The notes beneath the pieces are model-generated. The model saw only the letters and a list, made by a program, of their open reading frames with translations. It did no database searches and was not told the origin of the DNA. Positions 31,601 to 43,014 of a stretch of 64,000 bases of DNA are shown piece by piece (the stretch's first letter is position 1; each line of letters starts with the position of its first letter). Position numbers and translations under genes: made by a program. The stretch is from positions 288,501-352,500 of the forward strand of contig CAUYUJ010009779.1 of NCBI GenBank assembly GCA_963575745.1, written 5' to 3'. The stretch comes from Prorocentrum cordatum (taxonomy: Eukaryota > Sar > Dinophyceae > Prorocentrales > Prorocentraceae).

Positions 31601-31700
31601 CGCGCTTGACGTTGGTAGTCTGAGCGTGTCACCGGAATTCTTGATTGGCGTGACACCAGCGGAAAGCAGAGGGCATGCGAAGGGTGAGGGAGTCTCGGGC
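31591..31700. repeat. Empty-site paralogue of the 35485-35830 sequence
   Basis: GTCTCGAGTCCCCCGGGGGC through GGTAGTCTGAGCGTGTCACC aligns with 35490-35521 joined to 35714-35740. It shows the sequence before insertion of the M1 element at 35522. Confidence 0.8.
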
Positions 31701-32044
31701 GGGAGCTCCCCCCCTATGGGCCCAATTTGTCGATGCTCTACCAGGCGAAGCACTTGAGCACCCCAAGGGGGCACATCGTGGGGCATGCGGGTGTGTCCCA
31801 ACGCCTTGCGCCCGCGCCCCAGCGGCTCGCGTGGTTGTCCCAACGGCCTGGCCCGCTGGGTTGTCCTCATGGCGTCGATATCCGGCCACCGGAGGGAAGG
31901 CGCCCCTGCTGACCGTGGCGGGGGCGGCGCCCAGGAAACTCGACTGGCGTGCCCTTGGTAGATGGGCGGGGGGGGAGGTGGATGGGGAAGGAAGAAGAGG
32001 CAGGAGGACGAGGAGGAGGCAGAGCATGGGGGGGGGAAGACGGT

Positions 32045-32081
32045 CGGAGTATACCCTCATACGTACCCAGGGTATACTCCG
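32045..32081. repeat. Perfect 13-bp hairpin
   Basis: CGGAGTATACCCT (32045-32057) and AGGGTATACTCCG (32069-32081) are exact inverses around an 11-nt loop. No context suggests a regulatory role. Confidence 0.7.
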
Positions 32082-32619
32082 GGGGCGTACGAAAGCTAGA
32101 AAAGCAGACCCTTGACACGTTGAACCGTTCTTGACCTCCTTGAAACAATGCTTGCTAGAGAGCATCGCACAGACACTGGCCGCTGAAACCTTTTGCCTAC
32201 GCCCACGCTTGCCCCCTTCTGCAGTGAGCACCTCCTCATCAGATCGGATGGCTTCCACGGTGCTCTGGTGGTACGCATGCGGACTGCGAAAACCGTACAC
32301 TCTGCCTGCTGTACTCGTACACGTGTGTTCTGGGAGGCGGGTAAATCTGGCACCCTTGCGCCGCAAACTCGTCTGCTATAGTCACCATGCCGGGGTAACC
32401 TAGGGGTTTGACCAAGCACGATGCGCCTCGCCTCTAAGCGCGAACGCACAAACAACACACTGCATGACAAGATGCCTCGACGCTGGACCTCTTGGCCGAC
32501 CTGCCGCCACAAATCAGCATCGGGCCCAGCAGGAATGTAATTTTCATTCGCCTCTCGTGCCAGGCTGTGCACAAAGGAGGCTCGAGGCAAGCAGAGAGAA
32601 GACGAGACAAGGGAGGAGG

Positions 32620-32910
32620 CAGCAGGGAGAAGGGAGGGAGGGGAGCGTAGGCCCTCCTCCTCTCCGGTTATCCCCGCCCTTCTTCTTAGCTGATTATCGC
32701 CCCTTCCCCTCCTCCCCCTTTATTTTCCCCGCTCCGTCAAACTCCTCATCCAGCTCCTCTTCCCCCGTCATCTCTCTCTCTCTCTCTCTTATTTTCTCCC
32801 CCCATCTCTCTTTCACTCCCTGTCCCTCTCTCTATCCCTGCCCCTCCCTCAATCCCTGTCCCTCCCTCTCTCTCCCTCCCTCCTCCTCTCTCTCTAGTCC
32901 ACACCCTCCA
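32620..32910. repeat. CT-rich low-complexity tract
   Basis: CTCTCT, CCCTCC and CTCCCTGTCCCTC repeats; pyrimidine-rich on the plus strand. Confidence 0.85.
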
Positions 32911-33109
32911 TCCCTGGGGGAACCAAACAGAACCCATACGGCCCATACGGATACTCCCCGAACCTCTCCCCAGGGGCGCTCTGACCAGAATTTCGAAGCG
33001 AATCCAGCGGTGTGGACGAGGGTGTTCTGGGGTGCCCAAAACGGGAATAACGAGGCAAGGGTAGCGTTATGGGTACCGTTCCCTCCTCTGAATCCCTTTG
33101 CGCCCGACC

Positions 33110-33265
33110 TTGGCGGCGCGCACAAGGGGGTGGAGGGAGGGGGGAGGGCTTCTTAGAAGGAGGCTGCTTCTTAGAATGCGCCGGCCCCACACCTGTAGAC
33201 GAGGCCCGCGCCTGCTAAGGAGCAGGGGTGCTTCTGAGAAGCCTCCCCCCCTCCCGATCCCGCCC
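33110..33265. mobile_element. Family H foldback element, copy 1
   Basis: GGCGCGCACAAGGGGGTGG with GGGCTTCTTAGAAG at the left is inverted relative to GTGCTTCTGAGAAGCCTCCC at the right. The core GCGCCGGCCCCACACC... and GAGGCCCGCGCCTGCTAAGG also pairs. Related to 33848-34005 and 48736-48898. Confidence 0.7.
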
Positions 33266-33374
33266 ACATGCTTTCTGACAGTAATACGTACCCCATCGAC
33301 CTGAGATCAAGATGGCGAGAGGGAATCAGATCGAATATGAGGAGAAAAAATACTAGAGCTCTAAGAAACAGGAG

Positions 33375-33600
33375 AGCCCAGGATCGGATCGACAAGTCGG
33401 ATCGGCGATCGACATGAATCGGATCGTCGGAAATCGGCAGCTGAGTCGGGAAAAGTCGGATCGGCAGAAATCGGCAGGCTAGTGTGCCTCCAATAAGAAA
33501 TCGGAACTCAAATCGGAATCCCAGATCGAATCGAATCGGAATCGGAAGCCATCGAAATCGAATCGAATCGAATCGGAGGAATCGAAACGAGCCCTGAAGA
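33375..33600. repeat. Degenerate AATCGG/GATCGGA pentamer-hexamer repeats
   Basis: AATCG and GATCGG recur throughout, with a pure stretch ATCGAATCGAATCGAATCGG near 33560. A satellite-like tract; no telomere repeat was recognised. Confidence 0.75.
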
Positions 33601-33847
33601 AACAGGGGTGCTTCTAAGAAGCCATCCCGCCTCCCCCCACACCCCTCTGCGCGCGGCTGCCTTCTCCTCCTCTGAATCCCCTTGCGCCCGACCTCTCGGC
33701 CACTCCACCCAGGACCGGCTCTTCGTCGCGAGTCGCGCTTCCTGACGGCCCCAGGAACGGGAGGGGCCCCGAGAGGCCAACGCGACGAACAACCTCCGCC
33801 TCGAATTCTCCGAGACGCCAGAGGTCTCGGTCCCTTTCCCTCCTTCT

Positions 33848-34005
33848 TGGCGGCGCGCGAGGGGGAGGGAGGGGCGAGGGCTTCTTAGAAGCACCCCTGC
33901 TTCTTAGAAGGCGCGGGCCTTGTCTGTCAACGTAAGGCCCGCTGCTTCTCAGAACCCGCCTCCTTCTAAGAAGCCTTCCCCCCACCCCCTACCCCTTGCG
34001 CGTAC
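33848..34005. mobile_element. Family H foldback element, copy 2
   Basis: GGCGGCGCGCGAGGGGGAGG...GGCTTCTTAGAAGC at the left is inverted to TTCTAAGAAGCCTTCCCCCC...CTTGCGCG at the right. The stretch just before it (about 33805-33846, GAGACGCCAGAGGTCTCGG) is repeated nearly unchanged at 34166-34205. Confidence 0.75.
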
Positions 34006-34225
34006 CTACCAGACCACCCCAACCCAACCCGAAGACTCGAATTTCGGGTTCGGGGGGGTACGGGCTTCATGTGTGTTGTTTTTTCAATGTTCCCCGACCC
34101 CCCCAACTGGAAATGGAGGGCAAACTGAGGCCTTCGGCTTGGGTTGGGGTGGTTTGGTGGGCGGTGATTCTCCGAGACGCCAGAGGTCTCGGTCCCTTTC
34201 CCTCCTTCTGTCCTGCCGCCCGTCG

Positions 34226-34380
34226 ACGGACGACGACGACGACGGCGATGGAGGACGACGACAACGACGACGACGACAACGACGACGACGACCATGACGA
34301 CCAAGACGACGACGACCATGACGACGACGACGACGGCGGCGACGACGACAGAGACAACAACGACCACGACGACGACGTCG
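34226..34380. repeat. GAC/CGA trinucleotide microsatellite
   Basis: About 150 bp of GACGAC triplets with scattered substitutions. Confidence 0.93.
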
Positions 34381-34394
34381 GCTGGCCGCCAGCC

Positions 34395-34560
34395 GGCTGT
34401 CTGGGTTCGACTGACCTGGGTCCAGACCCGGGTCAGTCGAGCTTTACAACATCCTGCAAGACCCTGCAAGAGCCTGCAGAAGCTTGCCCTCCGACCTGGG
34501 TCAGTGCACCCCTGGACCCGCAGGAACCTGCCAGATCTGGCGCTGACGCAGACCCGCGTT
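34395..34560. repeat. GACCCGGGTC palindrome cluster, copy 1
   Basis: CCAGACCCGGGTCAGTCGAG and CATCCTGCAAGACCCTGCAA words recur in short palindromes. Similar clusters lie at 35245-35445 and 43858-44015, where CTGACCCGGGTC and CAGGATCCTGCA alternate. Confidence 0.6.
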
Positions 34561-35244
34561 CCCAGGCCCCCGACGCCACGATTTGTCCATGCCCCCAGAC
34601 GTATCGAGCCCTTCCCCTGGGACCGGCTTTTCATCCCGAGTCGTCCTGGAAGGGGCTCGAGGCCCGGGGTAAGGTCCCCAGAGGCCCAAACTAGCGATAC
34701 GCCTCCCGTCGTGATGCTTTCGTGACTCGAGGGGGTCTGGGGTCTGGGTTTGCATGGACCCCCTCCGCCCCTTGAGCCCCTAAGACTAGACAAGCGCACT
34801 CCACGATTCGCAAAGTAACTACTCGCCAATGGCCTGGATCCGACGCGGGGGATCCACGATCCACTAACACGACGCGAACATCTGGTGTTCAGACGTTTGG
34901 GAGTATTTGGGTGACCCACAAGGGTGTCCAACCGAAAATGGGTGGTGCAATAGATTTGGGGCAATTGGATTGCCCACTTATTGCGCCGGATCATTGCATT
35001 GCATTGTACTGCAAGTAATGTCTTGCAAGCAAAAATCCAGCAATAGATTTGCTCCCTGGAATGCATTGCACGCCCCACATGTATTGCAAACCCACAAAAC
35101 TATTGCACCAAATCTACTGCACCACCCCCCTTGTCGCTGGACCCCCTTTTGGGTCAACCCGAGAGTAATTAGGCACTCTGCGAGCAGTGCAGCGCGCTCG
35201 GTGAGAGACGACGCCGTCGGCCCGCCGCTGGCCGGCTCCAGGGA

Positions 35245-35445
35245 TCTTCTGACCCGGGTCGGTCCAGACCCGGGTCAGTCGGGCCTCGCAGAATCCTGCA
35301 AGATCCTGCGCCCAAGCCTGGGTCAATGCGAAGGATCCTGCAAGATCCCGCAGGATCCTGCACAAAGACCCGGGTCAATGCGAGCCTGGCCCTGCAGGAT
35401 CCCGCAAGATGGGGCGCTCTCGCTGACCCCCGTCTGCATTGACTC
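35245..35445. repeat. GACCCGGGTC palindrome cluster, copy 2
   Basis: Alternating GACCCGGGTCAATGCGAG and AGGATCCTGCAAGATCC words, each self-complementary. Confidence 0.65.
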
Positions 35446-35521
35446 CCGTCTCGAGGCTCCCGGAGGGAAACGCGAAGAAGTCTCGAGTCCCCCACGGGTC
35501 CGCACTTCACGTGGGTAGTCT

Positions 35522-35713
35522 TAAGTCGGGCGTGTCCCCCTACAGGGAGATGTTGGGCGAAAAATTAAAAATGCTCAAAAAGATTCCAAAATGCTCAAAA
35601 AAAATTAAAAAGTAGTCCCCAGACTATTTTTGGACTATCTTTGGATCATTGTTGGGGGTATTTTTTTAATTTTTCGTCGAAAATCCCCCTGTAAGGGGAC
35701 ACGCCCGACTTGA
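35522..35713. mobile_element. Family M1 foldback element, reference copy
   Basis: 192 bp. TAAGTCGGGCGTGTCCCCCT at the left is inverted to GGGGACACGCCCGACTTGA at the right. Internal arms around a central GTCCCCAGACTATTTTTGG also fold. It is flanked by GGGTAGTCT on both sides (35513-35521 and 35714-35722), and the paralogous empty site at 31591-31700 has GGTAGTCT once. This is direct evidence of insertion with an 8-9 bp duplication. Confidence 0.95.
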
Positions 35714-35759
35714 GGGTAGTCTGAGCATGTCACCCGAACTCTGGACTTCCGGGCCTCCG

Positions 35760-36000
35760 TGGCGCGACGCCCGCGGGCTAGCAGAGCGCATGCGACGGGC
35801 GGAGGCGTCTCGAGGCTCCCGCAGGCGGCCGGGGGGCCTCGGCGCCGGCGGCCCCGTCGCCTCGCCGCCTCTTGGCGCGGCTGCCGCGGGCGCTGGCCGC
35901 CCGCGCCGCGCCCGCGGGCATGGCGCGCGAGGCGCGGCGGGCCGGCGGAGGCCCCGGCGGCCGCGCCGCGGGGAGCTGGCCGCGGCTTCTCAAGGTGCGC
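35760..36000. other. Very GC-rich spacer
   Basis: GCGGCC/GGCGCG-rich DNA open in several frames at once; no gene supported. Confidence 0.5.
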
Positions 36001-36002
36001 GA

Positions 36003-36165
36003 TGTCGGTGTGTGTGTGTGTGTGGTTTGCGTGTGGGTGAGTGTGGGTGCATGTGTGTGCGCGTGTGTGCGTGTGTGGGCATGTGGGTGTGGGTGTGTGT
36101 GGGTGTGTGGGTGTGTGTGGGTGTGTGGATGTGTGTTTGTGTGTGTGTGTGTGGGTGCGTTGGTG
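36003..36165. repeat. GT-rich microsatellite
   Basis: GTGTGTGGGTGTG-type units. Plus-strand Cys/Val and minus-strand His/Thr frames are artefacts. Confidence 0.95.
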
Positions 36166-36624
36166 GATGGGCCTGCGTGTGTGGGGGGAGGAGAACCCTG
36201 AGATCCTGGCGTGGCAATTGTTTCACAGCGGGCGTCGTCGCTCGCTTTCGGGCCCCGGGACCCTCAGAGATCGATCCGAGGATCGATCGGGCTCGCAACA
36301 TGGTGCAGGAAGATGGGGCCTGGGGCTCCAGGCGTGATTTGTTGCAATGTTGCATTTTTTCGCTGCGTCGGATCTCAGGGGGGATGGGGCGCACAATAAC
36401 ATACAGTCCGACTTAATTGGAGAGGGCACGAGAGGACACGAGGCCCCTCGGGGGGCTACGCTGCCAGAGGAATGCGGGAGGCATGGGTCGCGAGACGCAG
36501 AGCACGAAAGTACCCTAGACTTGGCAAGGTCGACCTACTAATCCGGGCTGGCTGTACTAATACGATGCGTCCTCGTAGGCGCCCGTCCCACCAAGGCATA
36601 TAGTATACTAGCTCGGCGCGCGTA

Positions 36625-37865
<1,241 letters not shown>

Positions 37866-38044
37866 TATTTTAGGCCAGGTCCGCTTCAGCGCATCTCGGC
37901 AACCTCACTGCAGCGTCGTCAGCCCGCGATTCGCGCTCCGCCTTGCCTTGAACCGTGCGCAGGTGCCTGCCGCATACTCGGTAATGAGGCAGCCACAGGA
38001 CGCTCGTCCCAACGTGGTCGAGCCGTGGTGATGTGGCGCACGAG
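37866..38044. other. Unique island between two TAG arrays
   Basis: About 180 bp of ordinary-composition sequence (GGCCAGGTCCGCTTCAGCGC to GGCGCACGAGACCGCAAG). No gene recognised. Confidence 0.6.
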
Positions 38045-38158
38045 ACCGCAAGTAGTAGTAGTAGTAGTAGAACTAGTAGTAGTGGTGGTAGTAGTGGTAG
38101 TAGTAGCAATTGTCGTTGTGTAATTGTACTCGGAGTCGTAGTCGTAGTCGTAGTCGTC

Positions 38159-38241
<83 letters not shown>

Positions 38242-38284
38242 AGTAGTGGTAGTAGTAGTAATTGTCGTTGTGTAGTTGTACTCG

Positions 38285-38356
<72 letters not shown>

Positions 38357-38515
38357 CAGTAGCAGTAGCAGTAGCAGTAGCAGTAGTAGTAGTAGTAGTA
38401 GTAGCAGTAGCAGTAGCAGTAGCAGTAGCAGTAGCAGTAGCAGTAGCAGTAGTAGTAGTAGTAGTAGTAGTAGTAGAAAAGTAGTAGTGGTGGTAGTCGT
38501 CGTCGTAGTAGCAGT
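38045..38515. repeat. TAG array with an internal 152-bp duplication
   Basis: TAG triplets carry two copies, 152 bp apart (about 38107 and 38259), of an insert reading AATTGTCGTTGTGTA..TTGT then ACTCGGAGTCGTAGTCG. CAG triplets alternate with TAG at 38355-38450. Confidence 0.93.
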
Positions 38516-38787
38516 TGTCGAAAAATAATACTATTATTCGTGGTAGCAGTAGTGGGACAACAAATGCTGGGGAGACGTTGAGGAGAGGTCGCCACGTCTC
38601 TCGAAGAACGCTGAGCGGCGACAAGAAACAGGTCTTACGCGAGATGGTACGGCGACCTCACGCGGTGACTTACGCGGGCCGCCGGCGTTGCACGCTGCGC
38701 TGGAAGCGAGGGCACCTACGCGCGACCTTACTCGGGCAACTTACGCGCCAGTGTCGGTGCAGACAACCGGGTGCCGCGGCCTTCTCA

Positions 38788-39146
38788 GAGCGTCCCCACA
38801 GGGAGCCAGGTCGCCCGCGGGGGCGCGAAGACAGCCGCGCCTTCGCCGCGCGGCGAGGTCCGCGCTGGGGCGGCTGCCCCTCGACGAGTCTGTGCGGCAC
38901 GGGGGCGCGCAGATCACCGCGCACCGCGCCTCGCGGGGCGCACCACGCCTCGCAGGCCTTCTCAGAGCGTAGCGTTCCGGAACGCTCTGAGAGCGTTCCG
39001 GAACGCTCTGGAACAGATTTGTCCTCGTCCTAGCCTCCTCCAGGGAGAGGTCGTCCTGGCGCCAGTTCGCGAGGCGTCAGGACTCCCATCCCTCGGCCAT
39101 GGCGCGTGCAAGCTTGGGGTCAAGGAGCCGAGGGTCGTTGCGCTGG
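38788..39146 (+). repeat. Long inverted repeat, left arm (359 bp)
   Basis: Nearly identical to the reverse complement of 39829-40187, with equal arm length and about 680 bp between. The arm contains its own GTTCCGGAACGCTCTGAGAG palindrome. A 130-codon open frame in each arm exists only because the arms are copies. Confidence 0.92.
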
Positions 39147-39290
39147 TTAACTCGGGCCTGTCCCTCTGCAGGGGGAATGCTCAAAAATAGTCAAAAAATA
39201 GTCTGGGGACTATTTTTTGACCATTTTTGAATGTTTTCAGGGTACTTTTTTTTTCGTCCAAAATCGGCCTGTAGGGGGACAGGCCCGACT
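39147..39290. mobile_element. Family M1 foldback element at inner edge of left arm
   Basis: TTAACTCGGGCCTGTCCCTC to GGGGGACAGGCCCGACT are inverted ends, with a central GTCTGGGGACTATTTTTTG. CGCTGG stands on both sides (39141-39146 and 39294-39299), supporting insertion within the arm sequence. Confidence 0.85.
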
Positions 39291-39682
39291 TAACGCTGGA
39301 CAGGGATGCTTCAGCTCGGCGGCGAGCGAGGCGGGGGCGTGAGAAGGAGAAGGCCTTCTCAGAGGGCGGCGGAGCTTCTCCGAGGGCCTCCGGCCTTCTG
39401 CGAGGTTTTCTTCTGTTAAGACGCAACTGCTGGGAGGATTTCGTCGGAAAAATCAGGGAGGATTGAGGCCCATTTGGGAGTTATTACGCCGGAGTGGGCC
39501 TCCGATCAAGCGGGATTAAGCCGGATTAACCGGGATTCAGCGGGACTTCGGACCAGCGCAAAATCAGAATTTGACCTCCCAGGAGTTGCATCCCAACTTC
39601 TGTGTCCTCAGGGAAGGCTGAGAAGACTTCTCCGACGGCCAGGGAACTCCCGAGCCTGCTGAGAAGGCCACCTAACTTTCGG

Positions 39683-39826
39683 TCGGGCATGTCCTCCTAC
39701 AGGCGGACCCAGGAAGACGACTTGCAAATAGTACAAACATGCGAGCGGGCAGTCGGAACTTCGTCCCCAGACCGTCTTCTGGCCACTCTTGAACAGTCCT
39801 CCTTGAGAGGGACATGCCCGACTTGA
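39683..39826. mobile_element. Family M1 foldback element at inner edge of right arm
   Basis: TCGGGCATGTCCTCCTACAG to GAGAGGGACATGCCCGACTT. Its outer end abuts the right arm at 39829, mirroring the element at the left arm. Confidence 0.8.
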
Positions 39827-39828
39827 GT

Positions 39829-40187
39829 CCAGCGCAACGACCCTCGGCTCCTTGACCCCAAGCTTGCAAGCGCCATGGCCGAGGGATGGGAGCCCTGACG
39901 CCTCGCGAACTGGCACCAAGACGAACTTTCCCTGGAGGAGGCTAGGACGAGGACAAATCTGTTCCAGAGCGTTCCGGAACGCTCTCAGAGCGTTCCGGAA
40001 CGCTACGCTCTGAGAAGGCCTGCGAGGCGTGGTGCGCCCCGCGAGGCGCGGTGCGCGGTGATCTGCGCGCCCCCGTGCCGCACAGACTCGTCGAGGGGCA
40101 GCCGCCCCAGCGCGGACCTCGCCGCGCGGCGAAGGCGCGGCTGTCTTCGCGCCCCCGCGGGCGACCTGGCTCCCTGTGGGGACGCTC
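39829..40187 (-). repeat. Long inverted repeat, right arm (359 bp)
   Basis: Reverse-complement partner of 38788-39146. The few differences are single bases, for example in the stretch near 39905-39930. Confidence 0.92.
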
Positions 40188-40234
40188 CTCGGGGAAGGGG
40201 GGGGGGGAGGCGAAGACACGTGCATATACGTGCA

Positions 40235-40375
40235 CTTTTCCTCCTCCTCCTCCCCCTCCCCCTCCCCCTCCTCCTCCTCCTCCCCTCCTCCTCCTCCTCC
40301 TCCTCCTCCTCCTCCTCTCCTCCTCCCTCCTCCTCCTCCTCCCCCTCCCCCTCCCCCTCCCACGTCCCCCGTCCC
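40235..40375. repeat. TCC microsatellite
   Basis: CTCCTC and CCCCTC triplets, immediately before an apparently coding segment. Confidence 0.93.
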
Positions 40376-40414
40376 CCCCCTACTCTGGCTCTGGTATTCT
40401 ACTGGTGTGGACTC

Positions 40415-41445
40415 TCGGATTCAGGTGGGGTTGACTACAGCATCGGCGTCCTTTACGCTGACATCCTCGGACGTGACAAGAACGGGACAATTTCTTCAAG
40501 TATGGCAACGGTCGCACCCAGTATGGCGGCGCATTCAATCCTGCGTCACTGGGAGATGTCGGACATTAACCCGCAGGTAGTCGAGCAGGCTGCACAACCG
40601 CTCCTCGAGTCGCTGGGCATCCCGTGCAAGAGCCGCGATATCTTTCAACTATATGAAGATCGTGAACTCTGTGCGTCACCTGCACTCATGGTCATATCCT
40701 GCGTCTGTCCGCCATCGCAGGGCCGCGACTACCTCGACCCCTTGATGCAGAAGTACCTCGGCTACGCAGTGGACAGGGCCGAGAGACGGCTCGTTTACGA
40801 GAATATGACATTCGAGGCTGCAGTGGGTCAACTTCCGCATGCGACGGTGATCAGTATCAGCCGACGGTCGGACAAGGTCAGAGTCAGCGGTACCCCCTCG
40901 ACGACTGCCACTCTCGGCGCGATCCCAGGGTACAAGCCGCAGCAGTGCGCGGAGGCATCAGGATCGGAGGCCACGCCGCTTGTGAACGGCCGCGACCTGA
41001 TTGTCAAGGTCGACGACAACGGACCGCTCGAAGCCTCTCACTACTTGGGGACCGACGGCATCTTCAACCTTGTCAGAGCGTGCAGCTCCGCCACCATACG
41101 CGGTTGGAAAATTCTTTCGCAGCCGATGGCGGTGGAGGTTTAACTTACGGTTGCGGTCTCAATGTGCTCGCCAACCTTGGAGCGCGCCAAGTACCAGCAA
41201 CGCCGGTGGCCACTGAGTACATGCCAGTTGTCCTTCGTACGTTGGGAGGCTCTACGGGCACCTATGCAGACTTCCACGAATACGCCAAGGACTACAAGGT
41301 TCAACAACTCATGGACGGGTACTTGCGCAGCGTACAAGCTGGCGGTTCTGATACAATATGGGACCAGGCAGTGGTTGCAACCAGTGTGCTTCACCCGCAC
41401 GCCAACTACAACACGGGGATCATGTGGCTCTTCGCGACGGCAGTA
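40415..41445 (+). CDS. Unidentified protein-coding segment, partial
   Basis: A plus-strand frame reads GVDYSIGVLYADILGRDKNG, then about 200 residues of balanced composition (LPHATVISISRRSDKV, GRDLIVKVDDNGPLEASHYL) to a stop at 41141-41143. Coding character continues in another frame (LTYGCGLNVLANLGARQVPA, TYADFHEYAKDYKVQQLMDG, HPHANYNTGIMWLFATA) up to GTAAGG at 41442, which looks like a splice donor. The two frames join if 20 nt (GTTGGAAAATTCTTTCGCAG) are removed, or by a one-base frameshift. No initiator is evident and the 5' end abuts a microsatellite. I do not recognise the family. It could be a gene fragment, a captured viral-like gene or a decayed copy. Confidence 0.5.
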
Positions 41446-42890
41446 AGGCCACCGCAGCCCAGCCCGCTTGGGGGGTGGACCACAAGAGCGCGAAGGCCAC
41501 TAACCACGAACATCTCAGCTACTATAGTCTTGTGTGAATCTCTGCAGGAGGCCTCAGCTCGGCTAATATTGTGGCGATGGGGCTTTCAGTCGTTTTTCTC
41601 AGCCAATGGTGACAACCCTCTATCTCTCTGCAGTAAGGTGGTACGCAATATCATCCTCAATGAAGTTGGGTGGTTCGGCTCTGCCCCTGGCTGCATCTCC
41701 TACGGTTCTGTTATCTCCCAGCGCCGCTTGGGGAGGGTACCGACAGCAATCAAAGGGCTGCTTCCTGGAGTCGGTGGCTGCAAGTATTGGACACTGTGTG
41801 TTTCACGGGGTTCGCCTTCTACGTCATCATACCAGGCATTTTCGGGCTGTCTTTCTCCGCTATCCAGTGGGCACTCAAGTGGGGCTTGGTCAACAGCAGG
41901 TGTTGAGGGTCCGACGTCGCCGACAGGAGTTGCTATTTCCAATGTAGTTGGAGATCGGCTTTCAACGAGTATTTGGTTCTTTGCGAAGCAAAGGGCTGCA
42001 GGCGTCATCTCTTACGGTCCAGTTATCTCCCAAATCCGCCAGGGGAGTTTACAATCGAGGCTGCCGCTCACGCAGGTGGTCGTGCTTTTCTGGTGGTGGG
42101 AGCTTTCAACTGTGCAGTGGATCAGTGCGTCATCCTCTACGGTTGTGTCCTCTCCCAATTCTGCCAAGGGAGTTTATAGTTTGGACTGGTGGTGAGTACA
42201 GCTGGTTTCCATCCCTCTGGCAATGAGAGCCGCAGATAGTCAGGTATTCAAGTCATTCGCTACCACTCTGTACATCAGTAGCGTAAGCTTATGACGGTTC
42301 AACAATCTCAATACTGCAAGAATGGGCACAATCAGGTTGTCGGGTGCTGACTTTGTACTGTGCTTGATGCTGCAGCCATGGGGTTTCTCATTTTCTCGCG
42401 GACAGGGTGCAAGCTGCTACTACTTCTGTCAAACTGCAGTGGAAGCGCTGGGTCCGATTTTCTGCACCAACGGTCTCAATGGAAAGGATGTGCAGGGTAG
42501 TTTACGGCCTGGCACTGTACGCAGTTGTTGCTTGCTGGATGGTCAGGTGTTCTGGAACCGTTGGTGCGCACTGTTGTGGCGGAACGGCGCAAGTCCATGT
42601 TGTATCTCTCCTGCATTACGAAGGAGGGAGATCTTTTCCAGAGTTTCGGTTGGGAGGGTCTGAGGAGTCGGTCTTGCTCACGTGCGGCTCTGGCAGGGTG
42701 GGTAGCAGCATAGCTAATGTCCGAGGAGACGCAGATGTACGAACCATGTCATACTCGTTTGTCCAGCTTCCTGAAGGTTTTCTGGCCACGTGTTGACTAT
42801 GTGTTCGAAGTGAATGGTGCTCGCCCCATCGAGGTCACATGCGCGTCTTGGCAGGGTTCCAGGTCGTCGTGGTCCGCATGGTGATCTGAG
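41446..42890. other. Intron-like or decayed sequence with a recurrent motif
   Basis: Long open plus-strand frames lack domain-like composition. A motif of the form CTCCTACGGTTCTGTTATCT then CCCA...GGGGAG recurs near 41697, 42008 and 42130, in part also TTGGTTCTTTGCGAAGC-like phrases. CTCTCTGCAG (41623-41632) resembles a splice acceptor, but no exon after it is convincing. Confidence 0.4.
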
Positions 42891-43014
42891 TAATGTGCTT
42901 GAGGCAATCCGAGTTTCGCTCTTCTCCGAGGTCTTCTGAGTGGGCGGGGCTTTCTGAGGCTTTCAGAGGCTTTTCGACCCGACCTGGTCGCTACACCCAG
43001 AACTCCAGAACTCC

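Noticed and set aside
38771-40363. A protein conserved between the two arms of the long inverted repeat
   Set aside because: The identical 130-codon frame is explained by near-identical DNA in the arms, not by selection on protein.
40945-42195. A single 416-codon gene running through 42195
   Set aside because: Only the part up to about 41445 looks coding. After a GTAAGG donor the composition changes and a repeated DNA motif appears, so the rest is probably non-coding.
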